The notes: generated by a model not told the origin, from the letters alone. Counted from the first letter of the stretch, positions 30,438 to 42,324 are shown. The stretch: DNA of 64,000 nucleotides from Rotaria sp. Silwood1 (GCA_905250075.1 CAJNOP010000315.1:1-64000); one strand, 5' to 3'. Program-made: numbers and translations.

Positions 30438-32540
30438 ATGCAGTCATCAACAAATTGTTTGATGAAATACTCACACATCGAAGATTTATCAAATGAAATT
30501 TGGCTTGAAATATTTGACTATCTTGACATAAGAAATTTTTTTTCCGGCGTTTTATAGTATAAATCAACACATTAATCAACTTCTTGTACGTGAAAAGCTT
30601 CGTTCACTTTCACTTTCAAATTCAATCAAAGGTGGAAATTCAATCGATGAATTTTTTCAGGCATGTATCATTTTCTAAGTTGCGTTCTACTTCACTGGCA
30701 GTAACAAAGCAGTGAAAAATTTATTTTTCATTCTAACACACAAACGCGCAAATAAACTAGATTCGTGTCGGAGTTAATAGGATATTCTATTGTGAGCTTT
30801 ATCTACGAGTAATAATTTCTACTTCGAGTGGGAATCTTTAAAATCTCATCGTACAACTAATGATGGTTTTCCTTGTAGATAGGACATACCATTTTTGATA
30901 AAGGATACATTTTTGCATCCAAAAGGTCGATTATCGTGTTTGTAAAAGCCAATTGGTTTATTTTTAGTAGTAGTGATCAAACTTCTGAAAAAAGGAAATT
31001 TCATAACATCTAGAGATTACTGAAAGTTTCATTCATCATAAGAATGCAATTAATTTAACAAATAGATTACCTGTCAGGGATTTTTCTAATGTTCAAAATT
31101 TTTCTTTCCATGAAATTATCTAGATCTGTATCAGAACTAAAACGGCTACGTAAAAACACAAATAGAATTTTCAGAAATTACAGTCATTCAGAGGCAAATT
31201 TCAGCAATTTTCTTGTAATTACCGCAATTGTGAATTGATGTCGAAATTCTCTCGTAATCCTGTCGGTGGTCTTCTAGCTACATTTTATCATACGTTCATG
31301 TTCGCAACAATATTGATATAGAAATTTCGATAAATACTAAAATTTGCCTACAATTTTCAAAATTTCTTTAACAGTTAGGCTGATGTTCTTTTGAAATCTC
31401 TAATACTCTCATGCCATTAAATAGAAGAATGAGAAATTTTTAGTATACTCCGAAGTTTACTTGTAAGGAAATCTAAACATATCTCTATGTTTAGGAACAT
31501 TCTTTGGAAGAATTCAAACGAGTCCAACATCTTAAACTGACGTACGACTATGATAAGAAGGATGAATTGAATATTCTGAATCATCTCTCATCATTTTCGG
31601 CTCTTACGTCATTTCATATCCATCTGAACTCTAAAGTTCGAGAAAATGATCTTCAATATAGTGTCATACAATGTCTTTTTCGTCAGCGTTGTAGCTCACT
31701 TCAACGACTAAATATAGATATGGATATGGATTGGAGCAAAAATATCAAGAACACAATGTTTAGGCTTTATTTTTCATCTCTACTTCATGTATACGTGAAA
31801 AAAATTCCTCTTATCTTGGCTATTCAAATCTTGGATCGATGCCGCCAAATTCGAACTTTTTCAGCTGATATTTATTATTATGAGACATACTTTCCCATTG
31901 CAAAGACAACTAAAACTTTACCACCATTAATTCACTTACTAATGCCTTCCCGCTATAGATCTGTAAGAAGTCATTTTCCGTCAACAATCGTCTTGGAGAA
32001 TACTCACATTCGAACTGTGGTACAATTGTGCCAAATACGTGCTAGGAACCTATCGCGTTTAGTACACCTAGGTATATGTGCTGCGAAACGCCGTGCCATC
32101 CGCATCTTAACACAGACCAATCGTCATGTTGTCTGAAATTCGTCGGTCATAATACCAATAACGTTTGTCTTACAGCTCTGACTAAGCTTGACCTAAAACT
32201 ACATTATCCATTCTCAAAAGAAGATCAATTTGTTGAAAAATTGCTACCATGGGGTTGTCCTAATCTTCATACATTTTACATTGATATTAGTTGTGAGCAT
32301 AATCGACATACATTACTCAATCCAAACTGGTGGATACATTTGCTCATTACCAAAAAGAAGCTACAACGCATATGTCTTCAGTTAAATTGGGAAACACGAT
32401 ACTATGGTACCAGTGAATTCGAAATGATAACTGAAGATTTTCAATCATCAAATTATTTTACTCAACTCAAAGCCGATGTTATAGCAGATGAGATTGTTGA
32501 TTATCCTTACCTATCATATTGGTTTATTATCAAGAACTGA
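30438..32540 (+). pseudogene. F-box / leucine-rich gene, 5' exon frameshifted
   Basis: The F-box exon starts at an ATG at 30438 and reads ..SHIEDLSNEIWLEIFDYLDI.., the canonical LxxEIWxxIFxYL F-box of a large bdelloid family. At a run of eight T (about 30536) the frame shifts by one; the other frame continues FYSINQHINQLLVREKL and on to EFFQ. About 800 bases then lack recognisable coding sequence. The LRR-like part resumes at an acceptor near 31495: exon to 32071 (EEFKRVQHLKLTYDYDKK.., CSSLQRLNIDMDMDWSK..), a 104-nt intron (32072-32175, GTATAT..TTACAG), and an exon 32176-32540 (ALTKLDLKLHYPFSKED.. to YLSYWFIIKN, stop). F-box proteins recruit substrates to SCF ubiquitin ligases. The 3' half is intact; the frameshift and the gap make the 5' half doubtful (dead gene or homopolymer error). 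Confidence 0.6.
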
Positions 32541-32591
32541 GAAACACTTGTTGAATATATATGTCGCAGTAGAAATTAAAATTTCAACTTG

Positions 32592-32679
32592 AGGGGTGGG
32601 TGTGGGTTATGGTTGTATCTCTTGTGATAAGTGACACCAACACTTACACTCACACCCACGTCCATACCCATCACACACT
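32592..32679. repeat. Telomere-like palindrome
   Basis: AGGGGTGGGTGTGGGTTATG, a spacer of about 30 bp, then CACTCACACCCACGTCCATACCC. It lies about 50 bp past the stop of the F-box gene. Confidence 0.65.
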
Positions 32680-33339
32680 CTCAAGATAGTTTTAAAAATT
32701 TTCTTTACCAAAATGATCACTGAAGAGAGTTCTATAAAGTGTGAAAGGGGAAAAAATCTGATGTTTTCGTGGTTGACTACCTGTGAAAATGCCCATTAAT
32801 GTATATAAAATTGGAAACTTTCCGTAATTCTATAGCCCATTCTTATATCATGAGTAGCCAGTTATAATAGTAATTCCCATTATTTATGAGCTTTCATTCG
32901 GTATAAAATCATTAGTCAAGCTATTTAAAAGCATAGCGTTACCCCCTGGGAAAATATTTTTACGCATCCAGTACATTGCTAGTGCAGGTCTCACCTTTAT
33001 TTATAGAATAAGAATGTGGTTATAGTTGTATATTCCCTCAACATCACCCACACTCACACCATCAAGTTTCTTTTCAATGAGAAGTTCTTTTGATAGCATA
33101 GAGGTGGAATAGGCAGGTGCTGTCGATGTCTGTTTCATAACTCGCATTCATGAACAAAAGTGCGCTACTACTCACTTCATTATAATTAAGTGACTTCGTC
33201 ATGAAGCCATGCTGAAAATAACCTTAGAACGCTCATTTCTTATCGTTCCAAAGTAATCAAAAACGAACCTTGACTTGATCTATTGTAATATGATCAAGTA
33301 CCATTGAAAATAAATCAATTTGTCCTGTGTCTTTTTTCA
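32680..33339. other. Non-genic stretch with one degenerate telomere-like dyad
   Basis: At 33008-33062 AATGTGGTTATAGTTG is followed by ACATCACCCACACTCACACC, a faint member of the G-then-C family. Nothing else is visible. Confidence 0.4.
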
Positions 33340-33546
33340 TTATCGATAGGATGATATGCCTATATCCTTTAAATGTTGTATACATTCTACAAGCTTAAAT
33401 AAAGACAACTCTTCAATATTTGTTATGAATTTATGCGCTAAAATTTTTAATAAAACTCGTTGAATCAAGACATAAGTGAATAGGGGAATAAGCCACGACA
33501 TCGAATGGCTCAATCGAAACAATAGATTTTCTTCTAAGCGTTGCAC
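33340..33546 (-). CDS. Possible coding fragment, unknown
   Basis: A minus-strand frame encodes ..LSHSMSWLIPLFTYVLIQRV.., then HKFITNIEELSLFKLVECIQ.., and ends at TAA. The composition is protein-like with a hydrophobic centre. A second overlapping minus frame (33431-33673) is also open, so the assignment is weak. No domain is recognised. Confidence 0.25.
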   Translation of the reverse strand: MQRLEENLLFRLSHSMSWLIPLFTYVLIQRVLLKILAHKFITNIEELSLFKLVECIQHLKDIGISSYR

Positions 33547-33783
33547 TATAGTTGCTTGAGCTTTGAAAAATATTCAATATCGATACCGTTCTGCGTGTTT
33601 GCAATAAATCCGAAAGTACAACAACTAATTTGTTTTTAAGATTGATAACCCTTATTCTACAAAAACAATTCACTCACAGATTACATCAATTGTCAATTGC
33701 TTGTAAAACAAGTAAATATAGATTTGTCGTTCGCAATTTCTTTCAGTTTTACTATCAACGGATCAACACATACATGCATCATT

Positions 33784-33860
33784 GGTGTGGGTGTGGGGTG
33801 TGGATGGGTGTATTTAATGCTTATGTCAACAATCACGTGCACATTCAAACCCACATCCTC
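33784..33860. repeat. Telomere-like palindrome
   Basis: GGTGTGGGTGTGGGGTGTGG, a spacer of about 45 bp, then CATTCAAACCCACATCCTC. The C arm is degenerate. Confidence 0.6.
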
Positions 33861-34714
33861 AAGCATTATCTAAACTTCTTAGCGCATCTTCTTGCATTGA
33901 ATAATATGCAACGATCTCCATGTCTCGATCAGCAAGCCGCAGCTATGCAACTCTAATCTTTGATTAGTTTTGTAATTATCAATGGAGGTTTTGAACTCAT
34001 GGTGGAGATATTGGAGTTGAGGGAGGGGAACTGAAAGTGTACCAGAGATTAAATCTAGAAAAAAAATTCGGAAGAATTTCCAACTATTCTCTTGAATTGT
34101 ACTCTTAACAGATCTATGCATGAACCCTATTGTCGAATTGTGAAAAGTCTAAACGAATTACGATTAATACAGATTTAGGAGTGAGAATTTTAATATGCTA
34201 AAAAGAGAAAAATCACTAGACTTATTTCTACCACAGGTAAAGGTTTCATTTTTATTAGAAGAAAAATATATATTCACCAAAGGAAAATATTATTCATACG
34301 GCATATTTATAGCAAATACTAAATAAAGCAATAACTTTCATACACAAATTTTTGTGCGGATTCCAAATGTTATATGGATTTTTCTATAAAATGAAGTTTG
34401 GATGAAGAATATTAGAGTTCTATTTAATCCGAAAATGTAAACTATAAGCTAAAGATTTATGGATTATAATTTACCGAAACTGAGCATTTTCTCTCAAACA
34501 TTGAATAGCTTGAAAGCATGAATATGGATATAGATTTGATTACGTGCATATATATGGCTATTCATTTAACAAAGATCCACATCCACACCCGTATTTATAT
34601 TGGAGTATTGAAAAATCAAGTCTTAGAAAATTGAATCTAGTTTTGATCAAACTGTAACGACATGTGATGACAACATTGCATTTTTTTGATTTCAAATATT
34701 TTTTTCTCATATAG
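33861..34714. other. No gene assigned
   Basis: A minus-strand open frame at 33879-34121 has passable composition but no supporting signal. A very degenerate telomere-like pair lies at about 34521-34592 (only ATCCACATCCACACCC is clear). Confidence 0.35.
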
Positions 34715-34801
34715 CTTTTTCAAAAAAAGATATTGCAGATTTTTCGTAATAATGCAATTCATAAAAAGAAAATTATGTATCCACCAATATCTGCACAGTA
34801 A
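34715..34801 (+). CDS. Possible short terminal exon
   Basis: A good acceptor (TTTTTTTCTCATATAG) is followed by 29 codons ending at TAA and encoding LFQKKILQIFRNNAIHKKKI then MYPPISAQ. It is basic and short. An internal ATATTGCAG could be an alternative acceptor. No partner exon was found. Confidence 0.3.
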   Translation, partial: LFQKKILQIFRNNAIHKKKIMYPPISAQ

Positions 34802-35410
34802 ACCAAATGTTCTTAATAATAATTTCTATCTTAAGAAACCTAATAAAGTATTAGATTACCATTGGTTTCATTTATTACAAAACAAAAACAAAAAAAAATT
34901 AATATGTTATTAAAATATGTTAATGTAATACAAAGTGGAAAACCGGAATTTCGTCCCAAGGAATTTTTGGATCGAATCTTCAGTTTGGTTCGAAATATCA
35001 GTGACTTTTTGGTTTTTGACCCAAAAGTCATTGTAACGTCAAACGTAACTAAATTTTGCCTCATTAATCCTGATAAAAAATCTTCTTAAATCAGTTAGTA
35101 AACTTTAATAACGCTACGGCATATGCATCTTCGCTAGAACATGGTACTTAGTTCTATTTTCTTGTAATGAGTATAATTGCTATTTAGATTTAATTCAAGA
35201 GAGTAAGGGTGTACCGTTGAATTGAACATTACATGTACTTTTCATTGTTCTTTTTTCAAGTATTGATGTTCTTTGATGATGATGAGCTTTTCATAGGATT
35301 TAATTAAAAGAGAAAGTCTATACCTTTGGATAAAAAGAGCAGCAAGGAAGGTAAAACGAAAAACAATGTGAGTGTGGATGGAGCAGAACAAAAAGGAAGT
35401 CTATGAAACA
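34802..35410. other. No gene assigned
   Basis: Overlapping open frames on both strands near 34840-35089 give no consistent coding signal. Confidence 0.35.
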
Positions 35411-36250
35411 TACAGTGGACGTCAAAAGATTCGCACCACATTTTTGCTTTTGCTCGCATTTCAAGACTACACGGCATGAATTCAAAATTTTGTTTCTTTC
35501 GGATAGCGGAACTCAAGTAGTACAAATCTGCAGATATTTGATATGTGTAACCCTTGAATATAAAGTACGAGAAAGAAAACCAACTTTAGCACTTACAAAA
35601 AACTTACATAAAAAAAGACACAATGCTGTTTTCGAAGAATTTTTTGTAGTCTTACTAGTTTTATTAAGATACGTCTAATGCAAAGACTGAAAAGCACTCT
35701 GTTTGATATTTTACATGGTTCGATAGAGCTCATCAAGCTCTACAAAACTGTGTGCCTGAAAAATTTTCCAACGCTTTTTTTGAGACTGAAATTCAATGAA
35801 AACGAGTACTTTTCTATTTCTACGTATGACAAATCGAAATTTTCCCATTATAAAGTGGAATACGAAGGCACGCGTTTTCATCGAATTTTAATCTGAAAAG
35901 AAGGATTGGAAAATTTTCTCAAACATAAAGTTTGTAGAGCTTGACGATCTCTATCGAACTACGTAAGAATATCAAAAACGTTGTTTATGAGTTTTTTCAC
36001 TACTCGCATGATACTAAAAGCCATGACAATAATAGCATGTTGTCTTCTGTTATGTAAGTTTTTTGTTAGTGCTGAAGTTGGTTTTTATTGCTTGTACTTT
36101 ATATTCAAGGATTATATATTTCAAATATCTACAGATTTGTAGTATTTGATTTCCGCTATCCGAAAGACAAAAAATTTGAATCCATGCTGTGTAGTTTTAA
36201 AATGCAAGCAAAAGCAAAAATGTGGTACGAAACTTTTGACGTTCATTGTA
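35411..36250. mobile_element. Tc1/mariner-like foldback element
   Basis: The left end reads TACAGTGGACGTCAAAAG and the right end, reverse complemented, TACAATGAACGTCAAAAG. A TA at each edge is as expected for TA-targeting Tc1/mariner elements, whose ends commonly begin CAGTG. The two halves are reverse complements almost throughout: 35411-35680 matches 35995-36250, and an inner pair matches around TTCGATAGAGCTCATCAAGC (35717) and its counterpart near 35940. The whole 840 bp can fold as one hairpin centred near 35830. No transposase frame is present. Confidence 0.65.
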
Positions 36251-36731
36251 GTTCATCATTAATCTACAATTGAAGGAATGTTACAGGTGGTCTGTCTTTT
36301 ATTTCCTTCCAGTACATTGAAGAAAAAAAAGAGAAAATTATTCTCTCATTTTTGATTACTCCTTCGTTCTTTCTTCTTTAAGTGTTGAATGGCGCTCTAT
36401 CTCACAAAGTAACTACTTACCTTAACTATCGACTTAACTTTTATCTCGTACTACCTATCCATGCACAATTGAGTGTAAGTGATGCATATATCTATTGTGT
36501 TCTTTAGAATAAATATAGTCAAATCAAACTAAAACACTTTTTTGACGAGAGATTTTTAAAGTAAGAGAAAGAATAAAGCAGTTAGCGTATTATTGGTGAT
36601 GGTAAGTTTTTTAGAGAAGTTTTTCAATTGATCAAATTACGGTGATCATTTTATGTAAGATAAACAAAAATGCAAACTTCAAAGTCACTTGTCTAGAATT
36701 AGAATATCATTAATTCAATAATTGTTTTTCA
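36251..36731. other. No gene assigned
   Basis: Featureless apart from homopolymer runs; it leads into the possible exon at 36732. Confidence 0.35.
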
Positions 36732-36839
36732 GAGAAATCTGTTAATGAAGAAGGCTTGCTATGAATATGCTTGGACATGCAATGATGAAACTAACAGTGA
36801 AGCTGATGAGCATATAAAAAACCCACTAAGATGCTGACA
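36732..36839 (+). CDS. Possible terminal exon
   Basis: The acceptor AATAATTGTTTTTCAG precedes an open stretch encoding RNLLMKKACYEYAWTCNDET then NSEADEHIKNPLRC and a TGA. The composition is acceptable. There is no partner exon or domain. Confidence 0.25.
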
Positions 36840-37479
36840 TATTAGCATTGTTGGCGTTTCTTAGTCGAAAGCGTTTGGATAATGAAAAAAGCTGATCATC
36901 ATTATTGCTTCTTCAAGTGTACACTGACGTTATTGATCATAATTTTGATGCTTGACAGTACATTCATAGTTCCATCAATGGGGATGGTTTGTTTGAGGAA
37001 ATTAGTGTTTCAACTAGCTATAAAAATAGCGATAAGTCTTCAACAAATGACTAAACTATAAGCAAACTCATTACTCAAGAAGAAGATTAAAAGCACTTCT
37101 ACAAAGAATGACTCCGTCATTTCCAGAACATACTCGAAGCTTGCGATAACTCGAACTTCTCATAGATTACTGTTGTAGTTTTCAATTAAATTCTCTGTTA
37201 GAATTTTGATACTATGAGCTGATTGAGATAAAGACAAATTTGGTGCTCACAATTAAGTGGAATATTTATTAGTAATTGTAATTTGGATGATAGTTTTCTT
37301 AGCATTAGAGACTTGCCTGATAATTACTGGTTTGCCACTTCTTTCACCAATCTCTGCATCATCGATAATATTTAAAGATATATTCACTCAACATTTAAGT
37401 CTTCAGACATAAAATTTTCTAATTACAGACGATTCATTGCTTTTCTATTATGCATCCATGTATTTTAAATGATTTTTAG

Positions 37480-37557
37480 GGATGCTGCAGCCTTAATGTT
37501 GGAAAAACAAGAAATTACAGTAATGCCGGGATTTTTCAACAAAGGAAAATATTTCAG
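37480..37557 (+). CDS. Possible internal exon
   Basis: It is bounded by a TGATTTTTAG acceptor and an AG|GTGAAG donor. It encodes DAAALMLEKQEITVMPGFFN then KGKYFR. A further open stretch after GATTAGACAG (SFLSERMEKIRYLERTILS, stop) would join in phase, but the implied 39-nt intron is shorter than usual. The pattern faintly resembles the C-terminus of membrane-linked short-chain dehydrogenases; this is weak. Confidence 0.3.
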
Positions 37558-37699
37558 GTGAAGAAAAAAGCAGATAGAACAAATGAGATTAGACAGATCT
37601 TTTTTGAGTGAGAGAATGGAGAAGATTAGATACCTTGAGAGAACAATTTTGTCTTGAGAATTACTATAAGTTTCAATCAAATATTTCTCAGAGTTCGAT

Positions 37700-38444
37700 T
37701 AAGAAGCATTTACACGTATTCTCAAAAGTAGCTACCAGAAAGTAGTTTTTTATATAAGTTAAGTATTCATTGAATTTTATAAACTGACTGTTTTGTATGG
37801 TAGGTGAAACAATCAAGATATTCCACTATGAAAAAACTATCAAAGTGCTTTGTCATGTAAATATCTCTAGCTGAAAAGCAAAATTTGTTATTTTTCTAAT
37901 TCCATGATAATATTGTGCAGCGTCTATTTCTCAATTTCTTCCATTTCAGACATTATTTTGATCTTAAGATTTTTCAAATCCAGAACCCTTATCTGTTTGA
38001 GACTATTCTTTGTTGCATGCCTTCATGTAAAGAAATCAAATAATATCAAGTTAAAATTTAAATAATTAGGAGAAGAAATGCTACAATGTGTTTTTATGGA
38101 ACAAGAAAAAATGCTAAAGTTCTGTTTCTCATTTAAAGCGAATTACTTGAAAGAGTACTTTTATAGTTTGCCCATAGAAGTAAAACGTAGGTAGTATTAC
38201 TTATAGAAAAACAGTCAGTTCATATAGATCAATCAACAATGAATTTAAATGAAATAACAAAACTTTTGAGCAAGATACTATTGGAACATTTTGCATATTT
38301 CTAAATTAGTGTTTAGCCGGAATGATTGTTAATTGTTACTGCGTGTCTTCATTAAAATCATTCAAGTCGTTAAAAATGTTCGGTTAGTTACAGAAAAGGC
38401 AGTAATACCAACAGAGAAACAACTGATGTTTTCTTCATTTCTTA
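37700..38444. other. Non-genic stretch
   Basis: No supported feature. Confidence 0.45.
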
Positions 38445-39110
38445 TTCATTGTGAATCACTGAAAAACAACTTACGAGGGAGGATATTTAGATGTTCAAGC
38501 GTTTTAGAGCCTATCTTTTGGCCACAAGCAGACCTTGATGAGGCATGGAAAATCTGAAAATGATTTATTCTCAAGTTATGATCGTTTTACTCGATTTTCG
38601 GCTTACTGCAAGGTATTTCGAAAAAATTCGAATGATGCATTTTCGACCTGAGATTTTATCCATAGATAGGTCTCATTGACGCTAGATCCTTCTACAAGTC
38701 TCAACCCTAATGAAAGGCTTCTTCTCCAGATAATCAAATTTAAAAACTCCTGCATTTTATCAATCATTCGAAAAAAGCTGATTTGCCTTGGAAATTCGTT
38801 ATCTTGTGAAGGATACATCCGCTCAACCTGAGACTTGTAGAACAATCTAGCGCCAATGAGATCTATCTATGGATAAAATTTCAAGTCGAAAATGCATCAT
38901 TCGAATTTTTTCGAAATACCTTGCAGTAAGCCGAAAATTGAGTAAAACGGTCATAACTCGGGAACAACGGCACGAGAGAATGAATCCTTTTCAGATTTTT
39001 CATATCTCATCGAGATCTACATGTAGCCAAATGATGGACTTTAAAACACTTGAACATCTAAATACTTTTCCTCATTAGTCCGAAATCTCAGTAACTCACT
39101 TATTCAAACA
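38445..39110. mobile_element. Long inverted repeat, arms of about 250 bp
   Basis: The left arm (about 38445-38700) and right arm (about 38850-39110) are reverse complements. The inner 90 bp is nearly perfect (TTCGAATGATGCATTTTCGA on the left, complement on the right) and the outer part is more diverged (GATATTTAGATGTTCAAG against CTTGAACATCTAAATACTT). The loop of about 150 bp has no coding content. It is a foldback-type miniature element; the ends and target duplication could not be fixed. Confidence 0.7.
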
Positions 39111-40200
39111 ACTCTATTTTGATTGTTCTGTGCTTTGATTTAAGCATTTTCTTGAAATTTAAATTTGAAGATAGAACTTGGCTATTAAGCGAAGACTTTT
39201 CGCTCATTTAGACGATGACTTGATCATGATAATTCCAAAAAAGTGATATTGCTGATTTTACTGATATTCAAACATTTTGTCCCCATGGTTAGAACAGTGA
39301 AAGTTGCCACAATTGAAACTTTTTAAAGGTCAAAAATCTGCTAAGTCTCTCCTCATGCCAAATCAATTTTGTTGAAGTTAATCAAATGCACTACAGTTGA
39401 TTGATTTCATGAGGAGATTTAAGAATATTACATTAGTTTTTCTAAACCATCATACTGAAGAACATAAGTCTTTTGAAAGCTTATTTTGCGTTTTTCTCAA
39501 AATATGGCTGTTGATTTTTTTTTTAGTTTACGTACGTTCCAAATTTCTTCTCTATTCTAATCGCTAGAAAGCTTCCTTTCGTGTCAAATAAAGGCTATGG
39601 AAATGGTCTTCTTGAATGATCACTAGTTTACACAATGAGAAATATGCTTTGAATGAAAATGTTGAACACGAAGTGGACTTCTTCGCTTCACAGAAGCCAT
39701 ATTGACGTGCGATCTAAGATGGCATCTTTCTTATCGGAATAAAGACATTGAGCCGCTACATTTTTGTTCAAGTTATTGCCAGAGTAGTTCATTAATACTT
39801 CCGACTCGTACACATACCAGGGTAAGTCGATGATAGTCAAGATGCGTAAGAACGACTTTTCATGCATTCTACAGATATAAGTGTTTTCGTATTTCAAATA
39901 TACACTAACTCTTTTTTGACTCTGACAAATGTTGAAACTACATTATATTCCTTTACAAAGAAGGAAGTGCGAATCAGCATATTTCTTAACAATATTCATT
40001 TTTCACCTCGTGATATTGAAAATGATCAGGTTGCATGTTGTGCTCACGCAAATACACATATCTCCTTATGATTGAAAGCAAATTTATACTTTTTAATAGA
40101 TGATTCTCATAAGATTATTTCATTTATCTAGCTGATATCGGCTATTATGAACACTTCACGCGAATCCTGAGCTGAACATTGTTATAGAGACATAATCCAT
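39111..40200. other. No gene assigned
   Basis: Open frames on both strands at 39688-40071 overlap each other. The minus one (..LPWYVYESEVLMNYSGNN..) looks the more protein-like, but it has no supporting signals. Confidence 0.35.
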
Positions 40201-41157
40201 ATGGCGCTGACATCTGAGAACAATAACTCCTGTTCAAATGTATCGATTCCGAGCTTTGAACTTGGGCGAGATTTACGTTTCTGGTTATTTCTTGGATTTG
40301 ATTTGCCATCTATTTTTTGTTCCATCTTCGTTCTCTATCACTTACTGACGGAACGAGCTTTGCGACAAGCGCTTCAGAATCATGCTTCAGTTCTAATGCT
40401 TTCGTTCAATTTTATCTATCAACTAATCGATATACCACTACATTTACAATATTTTCACACAGGCATCGTTCGCCCTGCAACACCAACTCTTTGTCTCGTT
40501 TGGTGGCTTATCGATTGGGGTTTCTATTTCAACAATGTAATTATACTCCTTTGGGCAGTGATTGAAAGACACATACTTATTTTTCATATTGCTCTAATAG
40601 CTACACACCGGCAACGTTTACTTATTCACTACCTTCCATTTTCAGCGATTGTCCTTTTTGTTACGACATTCTACATCATAGCAATATTTGCACCGCCATG
40701 CGAGAATACTTTTGACTACGAAACAGATTTGTGCGGGATGTATGGGTGCTATGAATCGGTAAAATTCTTTGCCACAGTTGAACAGTTTGGATACGGTGTG
40801 GTAGCGATGTTACTCATCGCAATCTTTAGTATGGCGTTGCTTGTGCGTATTATTTGGCAAAAATATCAAATTCATCGACATATTCAATGGCGAAAGCAGT
40901 ACAAACTAGCAATCAATCTTGTTTGTATATCACTGTTATATTTGGGCCTCTACTTTCCATTAGGAATTATTTATCTTGGTCGATTATATGGCCAACCCAA
41001 CTTTGCCATTGAAATCGAACCTACCTACTTCTTTATCTCCTATTTTCCGGTTTTTTTACTACCATTCGTGTGTCTCGGTAGTGTACCTCAACTATGGAGT
41101 AAAGTAAAAAGACTGAATCCGCGACAAAGATTACGCATTGCAACAACGACACTGTAA
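40201..41157 (+). CDS. Seven-transmembrane receptor (rhodopsin-like GPCR, divergent)
   Basis: This intronless 318-residue protein should sit in the plasma membrane and couple an external ligand to G proteins. The seven hydrophobic segments are at roughly 27-48, 61-84, 97-123, 144-164, 190-217, 237-262 and 274-296. The N-terminal tail has N-glycosylation-type sites (NNSC, NVS). Glu122-Arg123-His124 at the end of segment 3 stands in for the DRY motif. Cys98 near the top of segment 3 and Cys178 in the second outer loop can form the usual disulfide. Segment 7 lacks NPxxY (it reads LLPFVCLGSVPQLW), so activation may differ. The family resembles the large lineage-specific GPCR expansions of bdelloids; the ligand is unknown. 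The ATG at 40201 gives the expected short outer tail. Confidence 0.85.
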   Translation: MALTSENNNSCSNVSIPSFELGRDLRFWLFLGFDLPSIFCSIFVLYHLLTERALRQALQNHASVLMLSFNFIYQLIDIPLHLQYFHTGIVRPATPTLCLVWWLIDWGFYFNNVIILLWAVIERHILIFHIALIATHRQRLLIHYLPFSAIVLFVTTFYIIAIFAPPCENTFDYETDLCGMYGCYESVKFFATVEQFGYGVVAMLLIAIFSMALLVRIIWQKYQIHRHIQWRKQYKLAINLVCISLLYLGLYFPLGIIYLGRLYGQPNFAIEIEPTYFFISYFPVFLLPFVCLGSVPQLWSKVKRLNPRQRLRIATTTL

Positions 41158-41604
41158 TCATCAATACCACTATCCAATTATCGGCCTTAAACTGACTATG
41201 AATTTTGATATAAACGATTAGGGATGCAACTGTGGCGGTGCACTGATCGACCAATGTCACCGATGAACGGTGGACTGGTGCGTCGGTGATATGGTGAATC
41301 CGTGACACTAATGCACCGACCAATTTTGTATGAATTATTCTTTTGATGTTACACGAAACATCTCAGTAATTTGTTCATTATTTTCTCGCTTAGAAGTGAT
41401 CTCTTGTAAAAATAAAGTCATTCTGGCAAATGTTCATCGGAAGTTTGGTATACGACAGAAGATCAAACCGGCTAGATAATGAAAATCTACAGTGATGATT
41501 GGTGAATAGACACGAGTTAGTGTTGTAAGTTCTAAGTCATTCAAATAATAGTTATAACTGGCAATCACCATAGGTTGCCGGTGTCCCAACCGGCATTATT
41601 AGTC
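41158..41604. other. Repetitive flank with GGTGCA/CACCG palindromes
   Basis: TAGGGATGCAACTGTGGCGG opens a run of GGTG..CACCGA palindromes at 41219-41330, perhaps one end of a hAT-like element whose partner was not found. A segment near 41480 (GATTGGTGAATAGACAC) recurs as GGCCGGTGAATAGGCACC near 42432. Confidence 0.35.
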
Positions 41605-42324
41605 TTAAGGGTACCCCCCCCCCTTCCGGGGTTTCTTGAGAACGGCTTATCAGAAAAATTTGAAATTTTCAGGACAGATAGATCTTGATGAGTAGAGCAA
41701 AAGTTGTCATAGACTCAAAATTCTCTGATGCTGTCTTCTATGAGAAAATAGGGTCAAAATGTCGAAAAATGGCTCTAGTTTTCGCCCCCGTTTCTCCAAG
41801 ATGGTATGTTCGATTGAACTGAAAATTTTTTTACGGGTAGTAGACACTGTTTGTGGTGCATATTTTTTTTAAGTTTATTTTCATCTTTTGTGGTTTCAAT
41901 AAAAAGGTCAAAATACTGAGCCTACCCTAAAAAAACGCTTGTTTTTATTCCTCTAGCAAATTTTGTGAAAGCTGCCAAAAATCATCAGAGCAATAATTCT
42001 TGAAAAGAAAAAAGAAATACTCATCTAAAATGGTGAGTAGAATATGTAAAAAAAAAGTTTCAGCTCGATCTCTCTTACCATGCCGGAGGAACAGGGGCGA
42101 AACAGTACTTTTCCTACTAAAAATTTGATTTTGAGAAAAAAACAAAAAAATATAAAATTTTAGCTATTTTCACTATGTAAATTTAATTTCTCCTCGAATT
42201 TTTTAATCTTTAAAGGCAATTGTTGGTTTCCAAAATGTAGTGAGTAGATAGACACTACTTGAAACTATACAATGACCAAAAAAAAAACAAAAATTTTGGG
42301 CGAGGACACGGGGGGTACCCTTAA
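41605..42324. mobile_element. piggyBac-like miniature element at TTAA
   Basis: TTAA at both ends is followed by the inverted repeat GGGTACCCCCC. TTAA is the piggyBac target. Further in, TTTTCGCCCCCGTTTCTCC (41790) pairs with GGAGGAACAGGGGCGAAA (42085), and the match runs on through GATCGAGCTGAAA-type sequence. Much of the 720 bp can therefore fold back. No transposase frame is present. Because GGGTACCC is itself a palindrome, the terminal match is less informative than its length suggests. Confidence 0.55.

Noticed and set aside
32076..32136. Frameshift in the LRR part of the F-box gene
   Set aside because: A well-formed intron (GTATAT..TTACAG, 104 nt) joins the two frames correctly, so no frameshift is needed.
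33879..34121. Minus-strand 80-codon open frame
   Set aside because: Composition is passable, but there are no splice signals, no start context and no recognisable domain.
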